Notes: generated from the letters alone by a model not told the origin. A stretch of 64,000 nt of DNA from Eriocheir sinensis (GCF_024679095.1 NW_026112147.1:113501-177500), one strand, 5' to 3'; shown: positions 15,601 to 27,295, counted from the first letter of the stretch. Made by a program: numbers and translations.

Positions 15601-18110
15601 CAAACACCACGCCACACACACACAGCAACACCACCGCTAGGCACACACACACAACAACAAACACCACCACTGACACACACAACAACAAACACCACCGCCT
15701 GGCACGGTTAACACACAACAACAGACACCACCAGGCACACACACACAACAACAGACACCACCGCCGGGCACACACACGCAACAGACACCGCCGGGCACAC
15801 ACCACACACACAACAGACACCACCGCCAGGAACACACACACAACAGACACCACCGCCGGGCACACACAGCAACAAACACCACCGCCAGACACACACACAC
15901 AACAAACACCACTGCCGGGCACACACACAACAACAGACACCACCGCTGCACACACACAAAACAACAGACACCACCGCCAAGCACACACACACAACAACAA
16001 ACACCACCACTGCACACACACACAACAACAAACACCACTGCCGGGCAATACACACAACAACAGACACCACCGCCAAGCAACACAATAACAACAGGATACC
16101 ACCTCCAAGCCAGTGCCACGCAATCATTAACACAACAGACACCACCAAGGCACACACACAACAACAAACACCACTGCCGGCACATACACACAACAAACAC
16201 CACCGCCAGCACACACACACACACAACAAACACCACCGCCGGCACACACACAACAACAGACACCACCACAGGGCACACACACAAGAAACACCACCGCCAG
16301 GCACACACACATAACAACAGACACCACCGCCGGGCACACACACACAACAACAGACACCACCGCCGGGCACACGCACACAACAACAGACACCACCGCCAGG
16401 CACACACACACACAACAGACAACTGACGCATAATAATACATTACTGAAACAGCAAACACCACCGCCGGCACACGCCACAACAACAGACACCACCGCCGGG
16501 CACACACACAACAACAGACACCACTGCCAAGCACACACACACACAAACAACAGACACCACCGCCGGGCACACACACACAACAACAGACACCACCGCCAAG
16601 CAGACACACACAACAACAGACACCACTGCCAGGCACACACAAACAACAACAAACACCACCGCCGGGCACACACACACAACAACAGACACCACGGTCAACA
16701 GACACCAATGCCGGGTACACACACAGAACAACAGACACCACCGTCAAAGTGCCACACACAGCAACAGACCACCGCTGAGGACACACACAACAACAGACAC
16801 CACCAGCCAGGAACACACACACAACAACAGACACCACCGCCGGCACACACACAAAAACAACAGACACCACCGCTAGGCACACAGAACAACAGACACCACC
16901 GCTGGGAACACACACACAGAACAACAGACACCACTGCTGGGCACACACACAGAACAACAGACACCACCGCTGGGCACACACAGCCACACAACAACAACAC
17001 CACCGCCAGGCACACAACCACACAAGATCAGACACCACCGCCGGGCACACGCACACAACAACAAACACCACTGCCGGGCACACGCACACACAACAACAGA
17101 CACCACACTGCCGTAAACACACAACAACAGACACCACCCTGCCCGGCACATTAACACAACAACAGACACCACCGCTGGCACATGCACACAACATCAAACA
17201 CCACCAAGCCACACACACACAACAACAAACACCCACCTCTGGGCACACACAACAACAGACACCACCGCCGGGTACACACACACAACACCCAATGCCGGGC
17301 ACACACACACAACAACAGACACCACCGCAACGGGGCACACACACACAACAGTCAAATGCACCACCGCCTGGCACACACACAAGAACAACAGACACCACCG
17401 CGTGGCACACACACACAACAACAGACACCACCGTAAAGCACACACACAACAACAAACACCACCGCTGGGCACACATTACAAACAGACACCACCCCAACAC
17501 ACACACAACAACAAACACCACCGCCGGGCACACACACACAACAATGATACTCAATTGCCAACATACAACAACAGATACCACCGCAGATTACATTAATAAA
17601 CACAGACCACTGCCGAGGGAACAACAGACACAGGATACCTCTAAAATACAGAATGAAGGACAACGTACACACACAACAGACAATCACCGCCTTTGGTTTT
17701 ACACACAACACACAGAAGGACATATGGTAGACACACAGAACAACAGACACCTGCTGGGTACACACACAACAAGAGACACCAACATACCTGTTTTACACAC
17801 ACACAACAACAGACAATTCATCACCGGGACACACACACACACAGACAACACCGCCGGGCACACACACACAACAACACACCACCACAAGTACACACACACA
17901 CAGTAACATACACCCACCGCTGGGGCCCACAAAATGACAGACACCACTAACGGGCACACAAACACAGCAACAGACACCACCGCTAAGCACAGACACACAA
18001 CAACAGACACCAACGCGGAGCACACTAACACAACGACAGACACCACCACCGGGCACAAACGCACAACAACAGACACCATCGCCGGGCACACACACACAAC
18101 AAAAGAGACG
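3691..18110. repeat. Giant A/C-rich minisatellite, ~31 bp unit
   Basis: Roughly 14.4 kb of tandem units with core ACACCACCGCCGGGCAC joined by a variable (CA)n and then ACAACAACAG. Unit length is mostly 31 bp, with 29-35 bp variants from CA-dinucleotide changes. Common variants replace GGG in the core with AGG, AAG or GGT, and replace ACAACAACAG with GAACAACAG or ACAACAACAA. The plus strand is almost free of T, so it has almost no stop codons, and the complement also lacks stops in the consensus unit. All the very long open frames here are therefore consequences of the repeat. Units drift in length, so any one frame rotates through three peptide patterns, which is not how a conserved protein repeat behaves. 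Confidence 0.96.
16000..18110. repeat. Decayed right edge of the minisatellite
   Basis: From about 16.0 kb the units become progressively diverged: cores such as CACCACTGCC and CACCGCTGGG, missing cores, interspersed T-containing segments and irregular spacing. Recognisable units end at about 18,105 before unrelated sequence. Divergence concentrated at an edge is what is expected when unequal exchange homogenises only the interior of a tandem array. Confidence 0.8.
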
Positions 18111-18690
18111 AGGCTCTATGAAGCTATATATGCCGTGTGAAATATTAGACAACCACAGACGAAAGGCTTATCGAATGTGGGTGTTTGTGGGAGTCCCGAA
18201 ATGTTTGAGGGAGAAATATGGGCCTTATGTACAAATCCATTCTTTAAATTACATTTCTTCTTTTTCTTCTTCTTCTTCTTCTTCTTCTTCTTCTTCTTCT
18301 TCTCTCTCTCTTCTTCTTCTTTTTGTATTTCTTTCTTCCTCCTCCTCCTCCTCTCTCAGCATTTCTTTCCTTCTCCTCCTCATCTTTCATCTTATTTTCC
18401 CTATTCTGCTGTTTTGTCTTTCATCTCCCAATCCTTTCCCTTTCTTTTTTCTTCTTTCTCTGCTTTTTTTTGGTCTTATTTTCTTTTATTCAATACAGCG
18501 TCTTTAATATAATTCAACTTACGATCAAGCAGCCTTTAACTTATTTTCACCTCACCTTGAGAGTTGCGTTTATTTTCTTACTGACCTAAAACGGATAAGT
18601 GCCGTAATTAAGTCTAATGGTACGGGATATATGTAATGTTGCAGGGTATTAAAGTTTGGCGCGGCCGTGCTTGAAAGGTGAAAGGCCCTG
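18111..18690. other. Pyrimidine-rich spacer with (TTC)n
   Basis: After the minisatellite there are ~130 bp of apparently unique sequence. A (TTC)n tract at about 18,255-18,300 follows, then an imperfect TC/TCC/TTC-rich stretch to about 18,490 and AT-rich unique sequence. The Ser/Phe-rich frames across it are low-complexity artefacts. No gene is visible. Confidence 0.8.
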
Positions 18691-18876
18691 GTTGGTGTTC
18701 TCAGACCCTACTCAACTGTTTCAAAGGCCGAAAAGGAGATTAGTCGGTTTTCAGGAGTTTTTTCACGTTCATGGTACAGAAGAAGGGTCAAGCCACCATC
18801 AGGGTCATAAAAGTACCTCTGAAATGCCCCAAACTCTGCAAAAACCCTGTCAAATATGAGCGTTTGAGAATGGGTC
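18691..18876 (+). mobile_element. DR-1 dispersed element copy (plus)
   Basis: One of at least a dozen copies of a ~200-235 bp interspersed element in this window. It runs from a GTTCTCAGAC 5' end through AAAGGCCGAAAAGGAGATTA, CATGGTACAGAAGAAGGGTC and a CATAAAAGTACC core to a degenerate 3' end, GCGTTTGAGAATGGG. There is no coding capacity. It lies head-to-head with an inverted copy immediately downstream. Confidence 0.75.
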
Positions 18877-18880
18877 CTTG

Positions 18881-19091
18881 GGGTCCATATTCTTAAACCT
18901 TTCGTCGCCTAGAACACGTATTTGACAAGGCTTTGTAGGAGTCCTGAGGCCTTTCAGGGTAGTATTATGACCCTGGTGATAGTTTGACTTCTTCTGTACC
19001 TTGAACCCAAAAAGACTCATTAAAATTCGTCTGATCTTCCTTGTAGCCTTTGAAAATTGTTGATGTGAGAGGCAGCGTTTGAGTATAGCGT
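18881..19091 (-). mobile_element. DR-1 dispersed element copy (minus)
   Basis: On the minus strand this is a near full-length copy. The 3' end, seen here as CCATATTCTTAAACCTTTCG, is at the left and the 5' end, GGCAGCGTTTGAGTATA, is at the right. With the preceding plus-strand copy it forms a ~400 bp inverted repeat with almost no loop. Confidence 0.75.
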
Positions 19092-19566
<475 letters not shown>

Positions 19567-19875
19567 GCTCATTCAGCCACTGGTCTCCTTCCCGCCGCCT
19601 GTGTTACGCCTCTCCGCCGTGTGTGTAAAGTCAGAGGCGCGGAAGGTTGTTTTTTCATCTATTTTTCTCCCTCCTTCCTTCCTCGCGCCGTGTAATCCTT
19701 GTGCCCGCCGCCGCCGCCGCCACATTAGATAAATTGCATCCTCAGGTGTCTTCGTCGGGTGGTTGGTCAGGAGGTTACTTTTCATTGCCACCTTCCCACG
19801 GCCCGGTGACTTGCCGGGATGGTGAGGTTTTGTGTTTGGTTGTGTGTGGGTGGGGGACTTGTGGCTGGGTGGGGG

Positions 19876-19917
<42 letters not shown>

Positions 19918-19974
19918 ATAGCTTCCTTTCTCTGCCAATCTCTCTATCTGTTTGTCTCTCTCTCTCTCTCAAAC

Positions 19975-20012
<38 letters not shown>

Positions 20013-20046
20013 GCGTTTCAACATACTATAATACACTGGTACGGTC

Positions 20047-20088
<42 letters not shown>
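19876..20088. repeat. (GT)n, then (CT)n/(GA)n hairpin, then (GT)n
   Basis: A (GT)n tract at 19,877-19,912 is followed by (CT)n ending near 19,970. An ~8-base AAACTAAG loop and a (GA)n tract to about 20,009 come next; the CT and GA arms are complementary and could fold into a hairpin. A second (GT)n tract lies at 20,050-20,088. Confidence 0.93.
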
Positions 20089-20089
<1 letters not shown>

Positions 20090-20550
20090 TTCTAGATTCA
20101 ATTTTACGCTTTTTTCTACGCATTCCTCTCGAGTGCGTGTGGACATTTGATTATTCGTTCTGCTGCTCCTTCCTCCTCCTCCTCCTCCTCCGCCTCCTCC
20201 TCCTCCTCCTCCTCCCTCCTCCTCCTCCTCCTCCTCCTTCTCCATCGCTGCCTGGCGGACAAACAACTACTATAAGACCCACAATAATCTTTCTTTGGTT
20301 ATTTCTCTCCTCCCTCCCTCTTTATCTATGCCTCCCTTCTTCCCCTCTCTTTCTCCACTCTGCTTACTATTTCTCATTATCTTTTTCCTCACTTACAATT
20401 TCTTTCTTCCCTTTCTACACCTCCCTTCTTTCCCTTCCTTGTTTTTTCTGTCTCCTTAGTGCCTTGTGTCCTTCATGTCTCCCTCTTCATCACAACTCAT
20501 CTCTCTTTCTTCTTCACCGTCCCTATCATTATCTTCTCTCATTTGGTATT
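20089..20550. repeat. (CCT)n and pyrimidine-rich low-complexity sequence
   Basis: An imperfect (CCT)n run occupies about 20,166-20,243. It is followed by T/C-rich sequence with no reliable coding signal. Leu/Ser/Pro-rich frames are compositional. Confidence 0.8.
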
Positions 20551-20783
20551 GGTTTTCTCAGACGCTTCCGCCTTTCCCTCATATCAACTCTTTCCAGTGG
20601 CCGTAAAGGAGATTAATCGGGTTCTTATGAGTGTTCCTTCATGGTCATGGTTACAGAAACTTTGTTAGACTATCACCAGGCTCATAAAACTACCCCTGGA
20701 AATACTAAAAACAACCCCTATGGAAACCTTGTCAAATGTATGTGTGTGTACTTGGGCGCCACAATGCTTAAGAATATGACCCG
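20551..20783 (+). mobile_element. DR-1 dispersed element copy (plus)
   Basis: Near full-length copy. The 5' end is TTTTCTCAGACGCTTCCGCC, the middle has AAAGGAGATTAATCGGGTTC and CTCATAAAACTACCCCTGG, and the 3' end is CACAATGCTTAAGAATATG. The two ends are imperfect inverted repeats of each other. Confidence 0.85.
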
Positions 20784-21152
20784 TAGTATACCAGACACCT
20801 CTCCTTGTACGCGAGGTTGAATTACGAGTTTTAAGAGCGAAATATGAATAGATCCAAGTGTTTAGCTTTTGCTTTACACGTTTTCTTACATTAATGCGGA
20901 ATAATATTGGATTACCACGTGTTGTTATGGGATTTTTACTGTTTCCTTCCGCGAGAATCACCTTACTCAGCCTCGCGTGGAAAGAAGGTCCCTGAATGTG
21001 TGCGTACCGGGTTGTGTGTGTTGGGTCGTTATTTTTGTACGCTAGATTCAGGTTTTGTGAGACAGTATATTTTAGGTGTCTCTGTATAATAGTATAATAA
21101 TATAATAATGTACAATAGCAGGCAAATTGTTTTTGGCGGACACGGGTTAAGG
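20784..21152. other. Unique-looking non-coding sequence
   Basis: No repeat family or coding signal recognised. It ends in a small AT-rich TATAATAATATAATAATG segment before the GT repeat. Confidence 0.55.
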
Positions 21153-21237
<85 letters not shown>

Positions 21238-21326
21238 AAGATAGACAGATAGAGACCAAAGATGGATAGACAGAAAGAGAAAGCAGAGATAGATAGATAG
21301 AAAGAGAGGCACTTCAGGCCATTCAG

Positions 21327-21385
<59 letters not shown>
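21153..21385. repeat. (GT)n(GA)n compound and (AC)n microsatellites
   Basis: (GT)n at about 21,154-21,195 runs directly into (GA)n to about 21,235. A GATAGA-rich segment follows, then (AC)n at about 21,329-21,385 that abuts the tRNA-like head of the SINE. Confidence 0.95.
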
Positions 21386-21387
<2 letters not shown>

Positions 21388-21655
21388 GGTGGCTGAGTGG
21401 TTAGCGTGACGGCCCCGCGTTCAGGAGCTCCAGGAGGGACGAGGGTTTGAATCCTGGCCGCCGCACAGCTGAGGCTTTTCAGTTACCACCGAGTGGCCTA
21501 AGACTACCCACATGCTGGCCGGAAGACCACCCATCAACCTGGGCTCTAGATAACCTCTCCAAAGAGAGGCTCAAAGATGAGTTCCGGGGGGCAGCATGAG
21601 CCAACACAAGATGGCGCCACTATAAACACTCGCAGCAGCAGCAGCAGCAGCCCGC
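21386..21655 (+). mobile_element. tRNA-derived SINE (family SINE-1)
   Basis: The first 79 bases fold like a tRNA. The acceptor strand GCGGTGG at 21,386-21,392 pairs with CCGCCGC at 21,458-21,464 (one G-U pair). An A-box-like GGCTGAGTGGTTAGCG follows the 5' strand, and a B-box-like GGTTTGAATCC lies just before the 3' strand. The tRNA-unrelated body carries GAGTGGCCTAAGACTACCCA, AGAGGCTCAAAGATGAG and AAGATGGCGCCACTATAAAC and ends near a (CAG)7 tract. The body matches the minus-strand copy at 40,486-40,815. Pol III would be the expected transcriber. It is a SINE head and not a free tRNA gene, because the body continues and a second dispersed copy exists. Confidence 0.88.
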
Positions 21656-21899
21656 TGAGGCCGCCAGGGAATTCGTGCACCCTGGTGAGGCGCCAGGCGG
21701 TGAGGTTTAACCAGGACGGACAGGCCCAAAGGCTGCCCAGGAAAGCCGGCCCGGCCCTCGGTTGTCAGTGTCCTCAGCAAGAGGCGCTACAAGCGGCGGG
21801 TCGCTGGGCGCCCTAAAGCTGCCTCGTCTGGTCCTGTAATTGAGGCGAACCACGTCCTGCCCTGCCCGTGGCCGCCGGGGCCCAGGCGAGCCACGACGT

Positions 21900-22525
21900 G
21901 GCCTCCCTGGTGGGCGACATGACCAAGGAGTGCCACGACATGGCCTCCCCAGTGGCCGACGTCGCCTCCACAGTGGCCGACATGGCCCGGGAGTGCCATG
22001 ACATGGCCTCCCCTGTGGCCGACATGGCCTCCACAGTGGCCGACATGGCCCGGGAGTGCCACGACATGGCCTCTCCAGTGGCCGACTTCGCCTCCACAGT
22101 GGCCGACATGGCCCGGGAGTGCCACGACATGGCCTCTCCAGTGGCCGACTTCGCCTCCACAGTGGCCGACATGGCCCGGGAGTGCCACGACATGGCCTCC
22201 CCAGTGGCCGACGTGGCCTCCACAGTGGCCGACATGGCCCGGGAGTGCCACGACATGGCCCCACCAGTGGCCGACGTGGCCTCCACTGTGGCCGACATGG
22301 CCATGGAGTGCCACGACATGGCCTCCCCTGTGGCCGACGTGGCCTCCACAGTGGCCGACATGGCTCGGGAGTGCCACGACATGGCCTCCCCTGTGGCCGA
22401 CGTGGCCTCCACAGTGGCCGACATGGCCCGGGAGTGCCACGACATGGCCCCTCCTGTGGCCGACATGGCCCGGGAGTGCCACGACATGGCCTCCCCTGTG
22501 GCCGACATGGCCCTGGAGTGCCAAC
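21900..22525 (+). repeat. 63-bp coding minisatellite
   Basis: The DNA of the heptad array. The 63-bp unit contains GTGGCCGACATGGCCCGGG, AGTGCCACGACATGGCC and GTGGCCTCCACAGTGGCC. Copies are nearly identical, including at synonymous sites, which indicates recent amplification or conversion. The unit is a multiple of three, so copy-number change keeps the frame. At the 3' end the period drops to 42 bp because the third heptad is missing. Confidence 0.93.
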
Positions 22526-23037
22526 CCCCGCCAGTCAGCAGCACGGGAGACGCTGCCTGTGACCCTGCTGCCCAGGCCACTGGGCGAGGCCAGGAGGAGG
22601 CCACGCCTGGCCCATTGGTAACGGACGGGCCGTCGCAGGTCACAGGACCATCGTTGGTCCAGGCCGCTCAGTTCCAGGAGCTCCCAGGGCTTGGCACCCC
22701 TCCTCACGAGGCAGGAGGCCTTGGTCCATCTTCCCAGGACCAGGGAAGGGAGACTCCTGCCTCAGAGGAGTCCTGCAAGCCCCCGCCCGTGCAGGAGGCG
22801 GACGAGTCTTCCTCAGTGGTGCGCCGCTGCCTGTACGTGCCCCCGAGGTTCCGGCTGCGCCTTGAGGGACCTAACGGGAGCTTCCTGGAGCACCTGGGGC
22901 GCCAGTACGGTGTCCTTGTCTTCACGAACCCCGTCAAGAAGAAAATGCAGATCAGGGGCGCCAGGCAGGGCGTCCTTGACTGTTACGAGGTCGTGAGGGC
23001 GCTGCTGGCGGAGTGGCAGGCACAGGACACCGCCTAG
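21919..23037 (+). CDS. Candidate protein: 21-residue heptad repeat array plus C-terminal KH-like domain
   Basis: An open frame of 372 codons from the first in-frame ATG to TAG at 23,035; the frame is closed upstream by TGA at 21,841, so an upstream spliced exon remains possible. Residues 1-201 are a tandem array of 21-residue units made of three heptads, A VADMARE, B CHDMASP and C VADxAST. There is a partial first unit, seven full ABC units, then AB AB A where the C heptad is missing. Valine or cysteine and methionine or valine sit at spacing 3/4, as in an amphipathic helix, but each B heptad ends in proline. Residues ~202-300 are a Pro/Gln/Gly-rich linker. Residues ~307-370 resemble a KH RNA-binding domain: a VPPRF start, a GPNG loop at 317-320 matching the GxxG motif, QYGVLVF, then MQIRG and a final helix. 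The frame is GC-rich and appears intronless, so it could be a retrocopy. The repeat is open in other frames too; the KH-like tail is what selects this one. Expression is unproven. Confidence 0.55.
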   Translation: MTKECHDMASPVADVASTVADMARECHDMASPVADMASTVADMARECHDMASPVADFASTVADMARECHDMASPVADFASTVADMARECHDMASPVADVASTVADMARECHDMAPPVADVASTVADMAMECHDMASPVADVASTVADMARECHDMASPVADVASTVADMARECHDMAPPVADMARECHDMASPVADMALECQPPPVSSTGDAACDPAAQATGRGQEEATPGPLVTDGPSQVTGPSLVQAAQFQELPGLGTPPHEAGGLGPSSQDQGRETPASEESCKPPPVQEADESSSVVRRCLYVPPRFRLRLEGPNGSFLEHLGRQYGVLVFTNPVKKKMQIRGARQGVLDCYEVVRALLAEWQAQDTA

Positions 23038-23240
23038 TGGTGAGGCGGAGGTGACCTATGACTGTCGCCGCGCAGGTCACAGCCGGTGCCAAACAGCGCC
23101 AGGATTGAAGCGTGTGTGCGTGTTAGCGCAACACGCGAAGGAGTGACTGATTTAGTAACATACCGAGGAAAACAGCGAGGGAGGACAGTAGCAGTGTGCG
23201 ACGGTTTGCCTTACGGACACTGGAATCGATATTTGGAAAA
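23038..23240. other. 3' flank of the candidate gene
   Basis: Unique sequence downstream of the TAG. No AATAAA signal was seen before the A-rich array begins. GCGACGGTTTGCCTTACGG near 23,199 resembles sequence near 26,748 on the far side of the array. Confidence 0.5.
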
Positions 23241-23930
23241 GAAAGAAAGGATTTAAGTTTAAGGAACAAGAAAAGGATTTTAGTTTAAGGAACAAGAAAA
23301 GGATTCAAGTTTTAGGAACAAAGAAAGGAATTAAGGTTTGGAACAAAAAAGGAATAAAAAATACAAAAAACGAAAAGGAACAAAAAAATACAAAAATGAA
23401 AAAGCAACAAAAAAATACAAAAATGAAAAAGGAACAAAAAATACAAAAAGGAAAAAGGAAAAAAATACAAAACAAAAAAGGAAGAAAAAATACAAAAATG
23501 AAAAAGGAAAAAAATACAAAATGAAAAAGGAAAAAAAAAAATACAAAAATTAAAAAGGAAAAAAATACAAAAAGGAAAATGGAAAAAAATAAAAAAATGA
23601 AAACGGAAACAAATACAAAAAGGAAAAAGGAAAAAAATACAAAAAGGAAAAGGAAAAATACAAAAGGAAAAAGGAAAAATACAAAAGGAAGGAAAAAATA
23701 CAAAAAGGAAAAAGGAAAAAAATACAAAAAGGAAAAAGGAAAAAAATACAAAAAGGAAAAAGGAAAAAAATACAAAAATGAAAAAGGAAAAAAAATACAA
23801 AAATGAAAAAGGAACAAAAAAATACAAACAAAAAAGGAACAAAAAAATACAAAAATGAAAGAGGAACAGAAAATACAAACAAAAAAGGAACAAAAAAATC
23901 AGAGGAATTAAGGTTTAAGAAGAAAAGGAA
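23241..23930. repeat. A-rich minisatellite, short-unit part
   Basis: Tandem copies of about 24-35 bp of the type AAAAAGGAACAAAAAAATAC followed by AAAAATG, with many indels in the A runs. The plus strand is nearly pure purine. Phe/Leu/Ser-rich minus-strand frames and Lys-rich plus-strand frames are artefacts. Confidence 0.93.
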
Positions 23931-25040
23931 TCAAATTTAGAGACAAAAAAAGGATTTAAGTTAAAGGAACACAAAAAAAATCAAATTCTAGGGACAAAAA
24001 AAGAAGGATTTAAGTTAAAGAAACACAGAAAGGAGTCAAATTTTAGGGACAAAAAAAGATTTAAGTTAAAGAAACACAAAAAGGAACCAAATTTTAGGAA
24101 CGAATAAAAGATTTAAGTTAAAGGAACACAAAAAGGAACCAAATTTTAGGAACGAATAAAAGATTTAAGTTAAAGAAACACAAAAAGAAACCAAATTTTA
24201 GGAACAAATGAAGGATTTAAGTTAAAGGAACACAAAAAGAAATCAAATTTTAGGAACAAATGAAGAATTTAAGTTAAAGGAACACAAAAAGGAATTAGAT
24301 TTTAGGAACAAATGAAGAATTTAAGTTAAAGAAACACAAAAAGGAATTGAATTTTAGGAACAAATGATGGATTTAAGTTTAAGGAACACAAAAGGAATCA
24401 AATTTTAGGAACAAATGAAGGATTTAAGTTTAAGGAACACAAAAGGAATCAAATTTTAGGAACAAATGAAGGATTTAAGTTTAAGGAACACAAAAAGGAA
24501 TCAAATTTTAGGAACAAATGAAGGATTTAAGTTTAAGGAACACAAAAGGAATCAAATTTTAGGAACAAATGAAGGATTTAAGTTTAAGGAACACAAAAGG
24601 AATCAAATTTTAGGAACAAATGATGGATTTAAGTTTAAGGAACACAAGAGGAATCAAATTTTAGGAACAAATGATGGATTTAAGTTTAAGGAACACAAAA
24701 GGAATCCAATTTTAGGAGCAAATGAAGGATTTAAGTTTAAGGAACACAAAAAGGAATCAAATTTTAGGAGCAAATGAAGGATTTAAGTTTAAGGATCACA
24801 AAAAGGAATCAAATTTTAGGGACAAATGAATTTTTAAATTTAAGGAACACAAAAAGGAATCAAATTTTAGGGACATAAATTTTTAAATTTAAGGAACACA
24901 AAAAGGAATCAAATTTTAGGGACAAATAATTTTTTTAATTTAAGGAACACAAAAAGAAATCAAATTTTAGGGACAAATAAATTTTTAAGTTTAAGGAACA
25001 CAAAAAGGAATCAAATTTTAGGAACAAATGAAGGATAAGT
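23931..25040. repeat. A-rich minisatellite, 51-52 bp unit
   Basis: About 21 copies of a unit with GGATTTAAGTTTAAGGAACA, CAAAAAGGAATCAAATTTTA and GGAACAAATGAA. Units of 51 bp stay in frame and give a repeated 17-residue reading around 24,466-24,777; units of 52 bp break it. The same unit reappears at 25,290-25,430 and 26,610-26,740, so the array is interrupted by inserted DNA. Confidence 0.95.
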
Positions 25041-25258
25041 TTAGCCCGGTAGCCGTGACGGGCCAAATTTGTGGCTTTACCGTTTAGCAGCGACGGGCCA
25101 AATTTGTGCCATGATTTAACCCCCCAAAATAGATGATACATAAACTGATCACAAATGCTTTGATATATATTATGAAATGGTTTGTGGGAGTGATGATTTT
25201 TTATTTTCTCGCTTAGAGGGACCATTAAGAACCATGATCCCCGCTGCTACCGGGTTAG
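25041..25258. mobile_element. MITE-like insertion with CCCGGT ends and TTAG target duplication
   Basis: The element spans 25,045-25,254. It begins CCCGGTAGCCGTGACGGG and ends CCCCGCTGCTACCGGG, so its ends are inverted repeats with a perfect first 9 bases (CCCGGTAGC). It is flanked by TTAG on both sides (25,041-25,044 and 25,255-25,258), consistent with a 4-bp target duplication. It carries CGACGGGCCAAATTTGTG-like sequence twice. No coding capacity. It interrupts the A-rich minisatellite. Confidence 0.75.
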
Positions 25259-25259
25259 G

Positions 25260-25437
25260 GAACACACACACACACAAAAAAAAAACTTTAGGGACGAATA
25301 AAGGATTTAAGTTTAAGGAACACAAAAAGGAATCAAATTTTAGGGACAAATATTTTTTTAAGTTTAAGTAACACAAAAAGGAATCAAATTTTAGGAACAA
25401 AGAAGGAATTTAAGTTTTAGGAAGAAAAAAGGTATTA
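25260..25437. repeat. A-rich minisatellite, continued
   Basis: After a short (CA)n and A run, about three units of the 51-52 bp repeat continue on the right side of the MITE-like insertion. Confidence 0.88.
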
Positions 25438-26584
<1,147 letters not shown>

Positions 26585-26760
26585 ATTTACCCCCCCCCCA
26601 AAAAAAAAAAAGATTAAAGTTTTAGGAACAAAAAAGGAATCAATTATATGGGAACAGTGAAAGGATTCAAGTTTTTAGTAACAAAAACCTAAATTTAAGG
26701 AACAAAAAATGAATCAACTTTTAGGAACAGAAAAAGGATCTAGGTTTTTGCGACGGTTTA
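26585..26760. repeat. A-rich minisatellite, distal remnant
   Basis: After poly-C and poly-A runs there are two to three degenerate units of the same array (TTTTAGGAACAAAAAAGGAA, AGGAACAGAAAAAGGATC). This shows that the array spanned the preceding insertion. Confidence 0.85.
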
Positions 26761-27109
26761 TTTTTCGGACAAAGGAATCAACATTTATGAACCAGGAAAG
26801 GACAAGTTTTTGCGTTGCGTTACTTTCATCGGCGGAGGAATCTTCTCCGGAACCCGTGAAAGGACTTGAGTGTGACGCGAGTGTGATCGACGCTGTGTTG
26901 TTTTTATCGCCCGAGGAAGTGAACAACATTTCCTTCACCGTCCTCCCGGTTGTTTGTCAGTTTGTCTTAAAAAACTCATAAATAGATTCACACCCAGAAT
27001 TATTACAGGCTGTCCAAACGAAGTCTTCTTCTTAGCCTGGGCGCCGTTTGTCAGGCCTCTTCTGACTGGCTGGACTCCTCTCCGGCTCCCTGTCCCCCAC
27101 ACGTGCCCT
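26761..27109. other. Unclassified sequence
   Basis: A 90-codon frame crosses here but has no recognisable domain and starts inside the minisatellite remnant. I see no supportable gene. Confidence 0.45.
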
Positions 27110-27265
27110 CGTGCCGCGTGTTATACAAGGCAGCTCCTGTAAGCCTAACCCCACCTAATTTCACTATCCATAAATTTAACCAACCTTCTCTTGAATGTAT
27201 CTCTTGTATTGGCATCCACAACACGACTGCCAAGCCTGTTACACTCATCCACCACTCTATTAGAC
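27110..27265 (-). mobile_element. CR1-like LINE 3' end fragment
   Basis: On the minus strand it reads VVDECNRLGSRVVDANTRD, then TFKRRLVKF and FMDSEIRWG followed by a stop. This matches the C-terminus of the plus-strand CR1-like copy at 49,975-50,472, which ends FMDSDIRWG. A short AGGAGCTGCCTTGTA stretch of the 3' UTR is also shared. Confidence 0.8.
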
Positions 27266-27295
27266 ATTCAAGAGTCATATTTATGCTTTAGTTTC

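Noticed and set aside
1..18110. CRISPR-like array
   Set aside because: Repeats are directly contiguous with no unique spacers, the unit types are satellite and minisatellite, and the rest of the window is clearly eukaryotic.
3691..18110. G-quadruplex array on the minus strand
   Set aside because: The G-rich part of each unit has GG doublets and one GGG at most per unit; spacing does not clearly meet a strict four-tract G3 pattern.
21386..21464. Functional tRNA gene
   Set aside because: The acceptor and box motifs are good, but the sequence runs straight into a SINE body that is repeated elsewhere, and the T-stem pairing is incomplete.
23305..23893. Phe/Leu-rich membrane-protein-like frames and Lys-rich frames
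   Set aside because: Both are translations of the A-rich minisatellite and occur on opposite strands of the same repeat.
24466..24777. 103-codon frame with a 17-residue repeat
   Set aside because: It exists only where units are 51 bp; adjacent 52-bp units break it, and no other coding signal is present.
26709..26981. 90-codon plus-strand frame
   Set aside because: It starts in a minisatellite remnant and has no recognisable domain or conserved neighbour.
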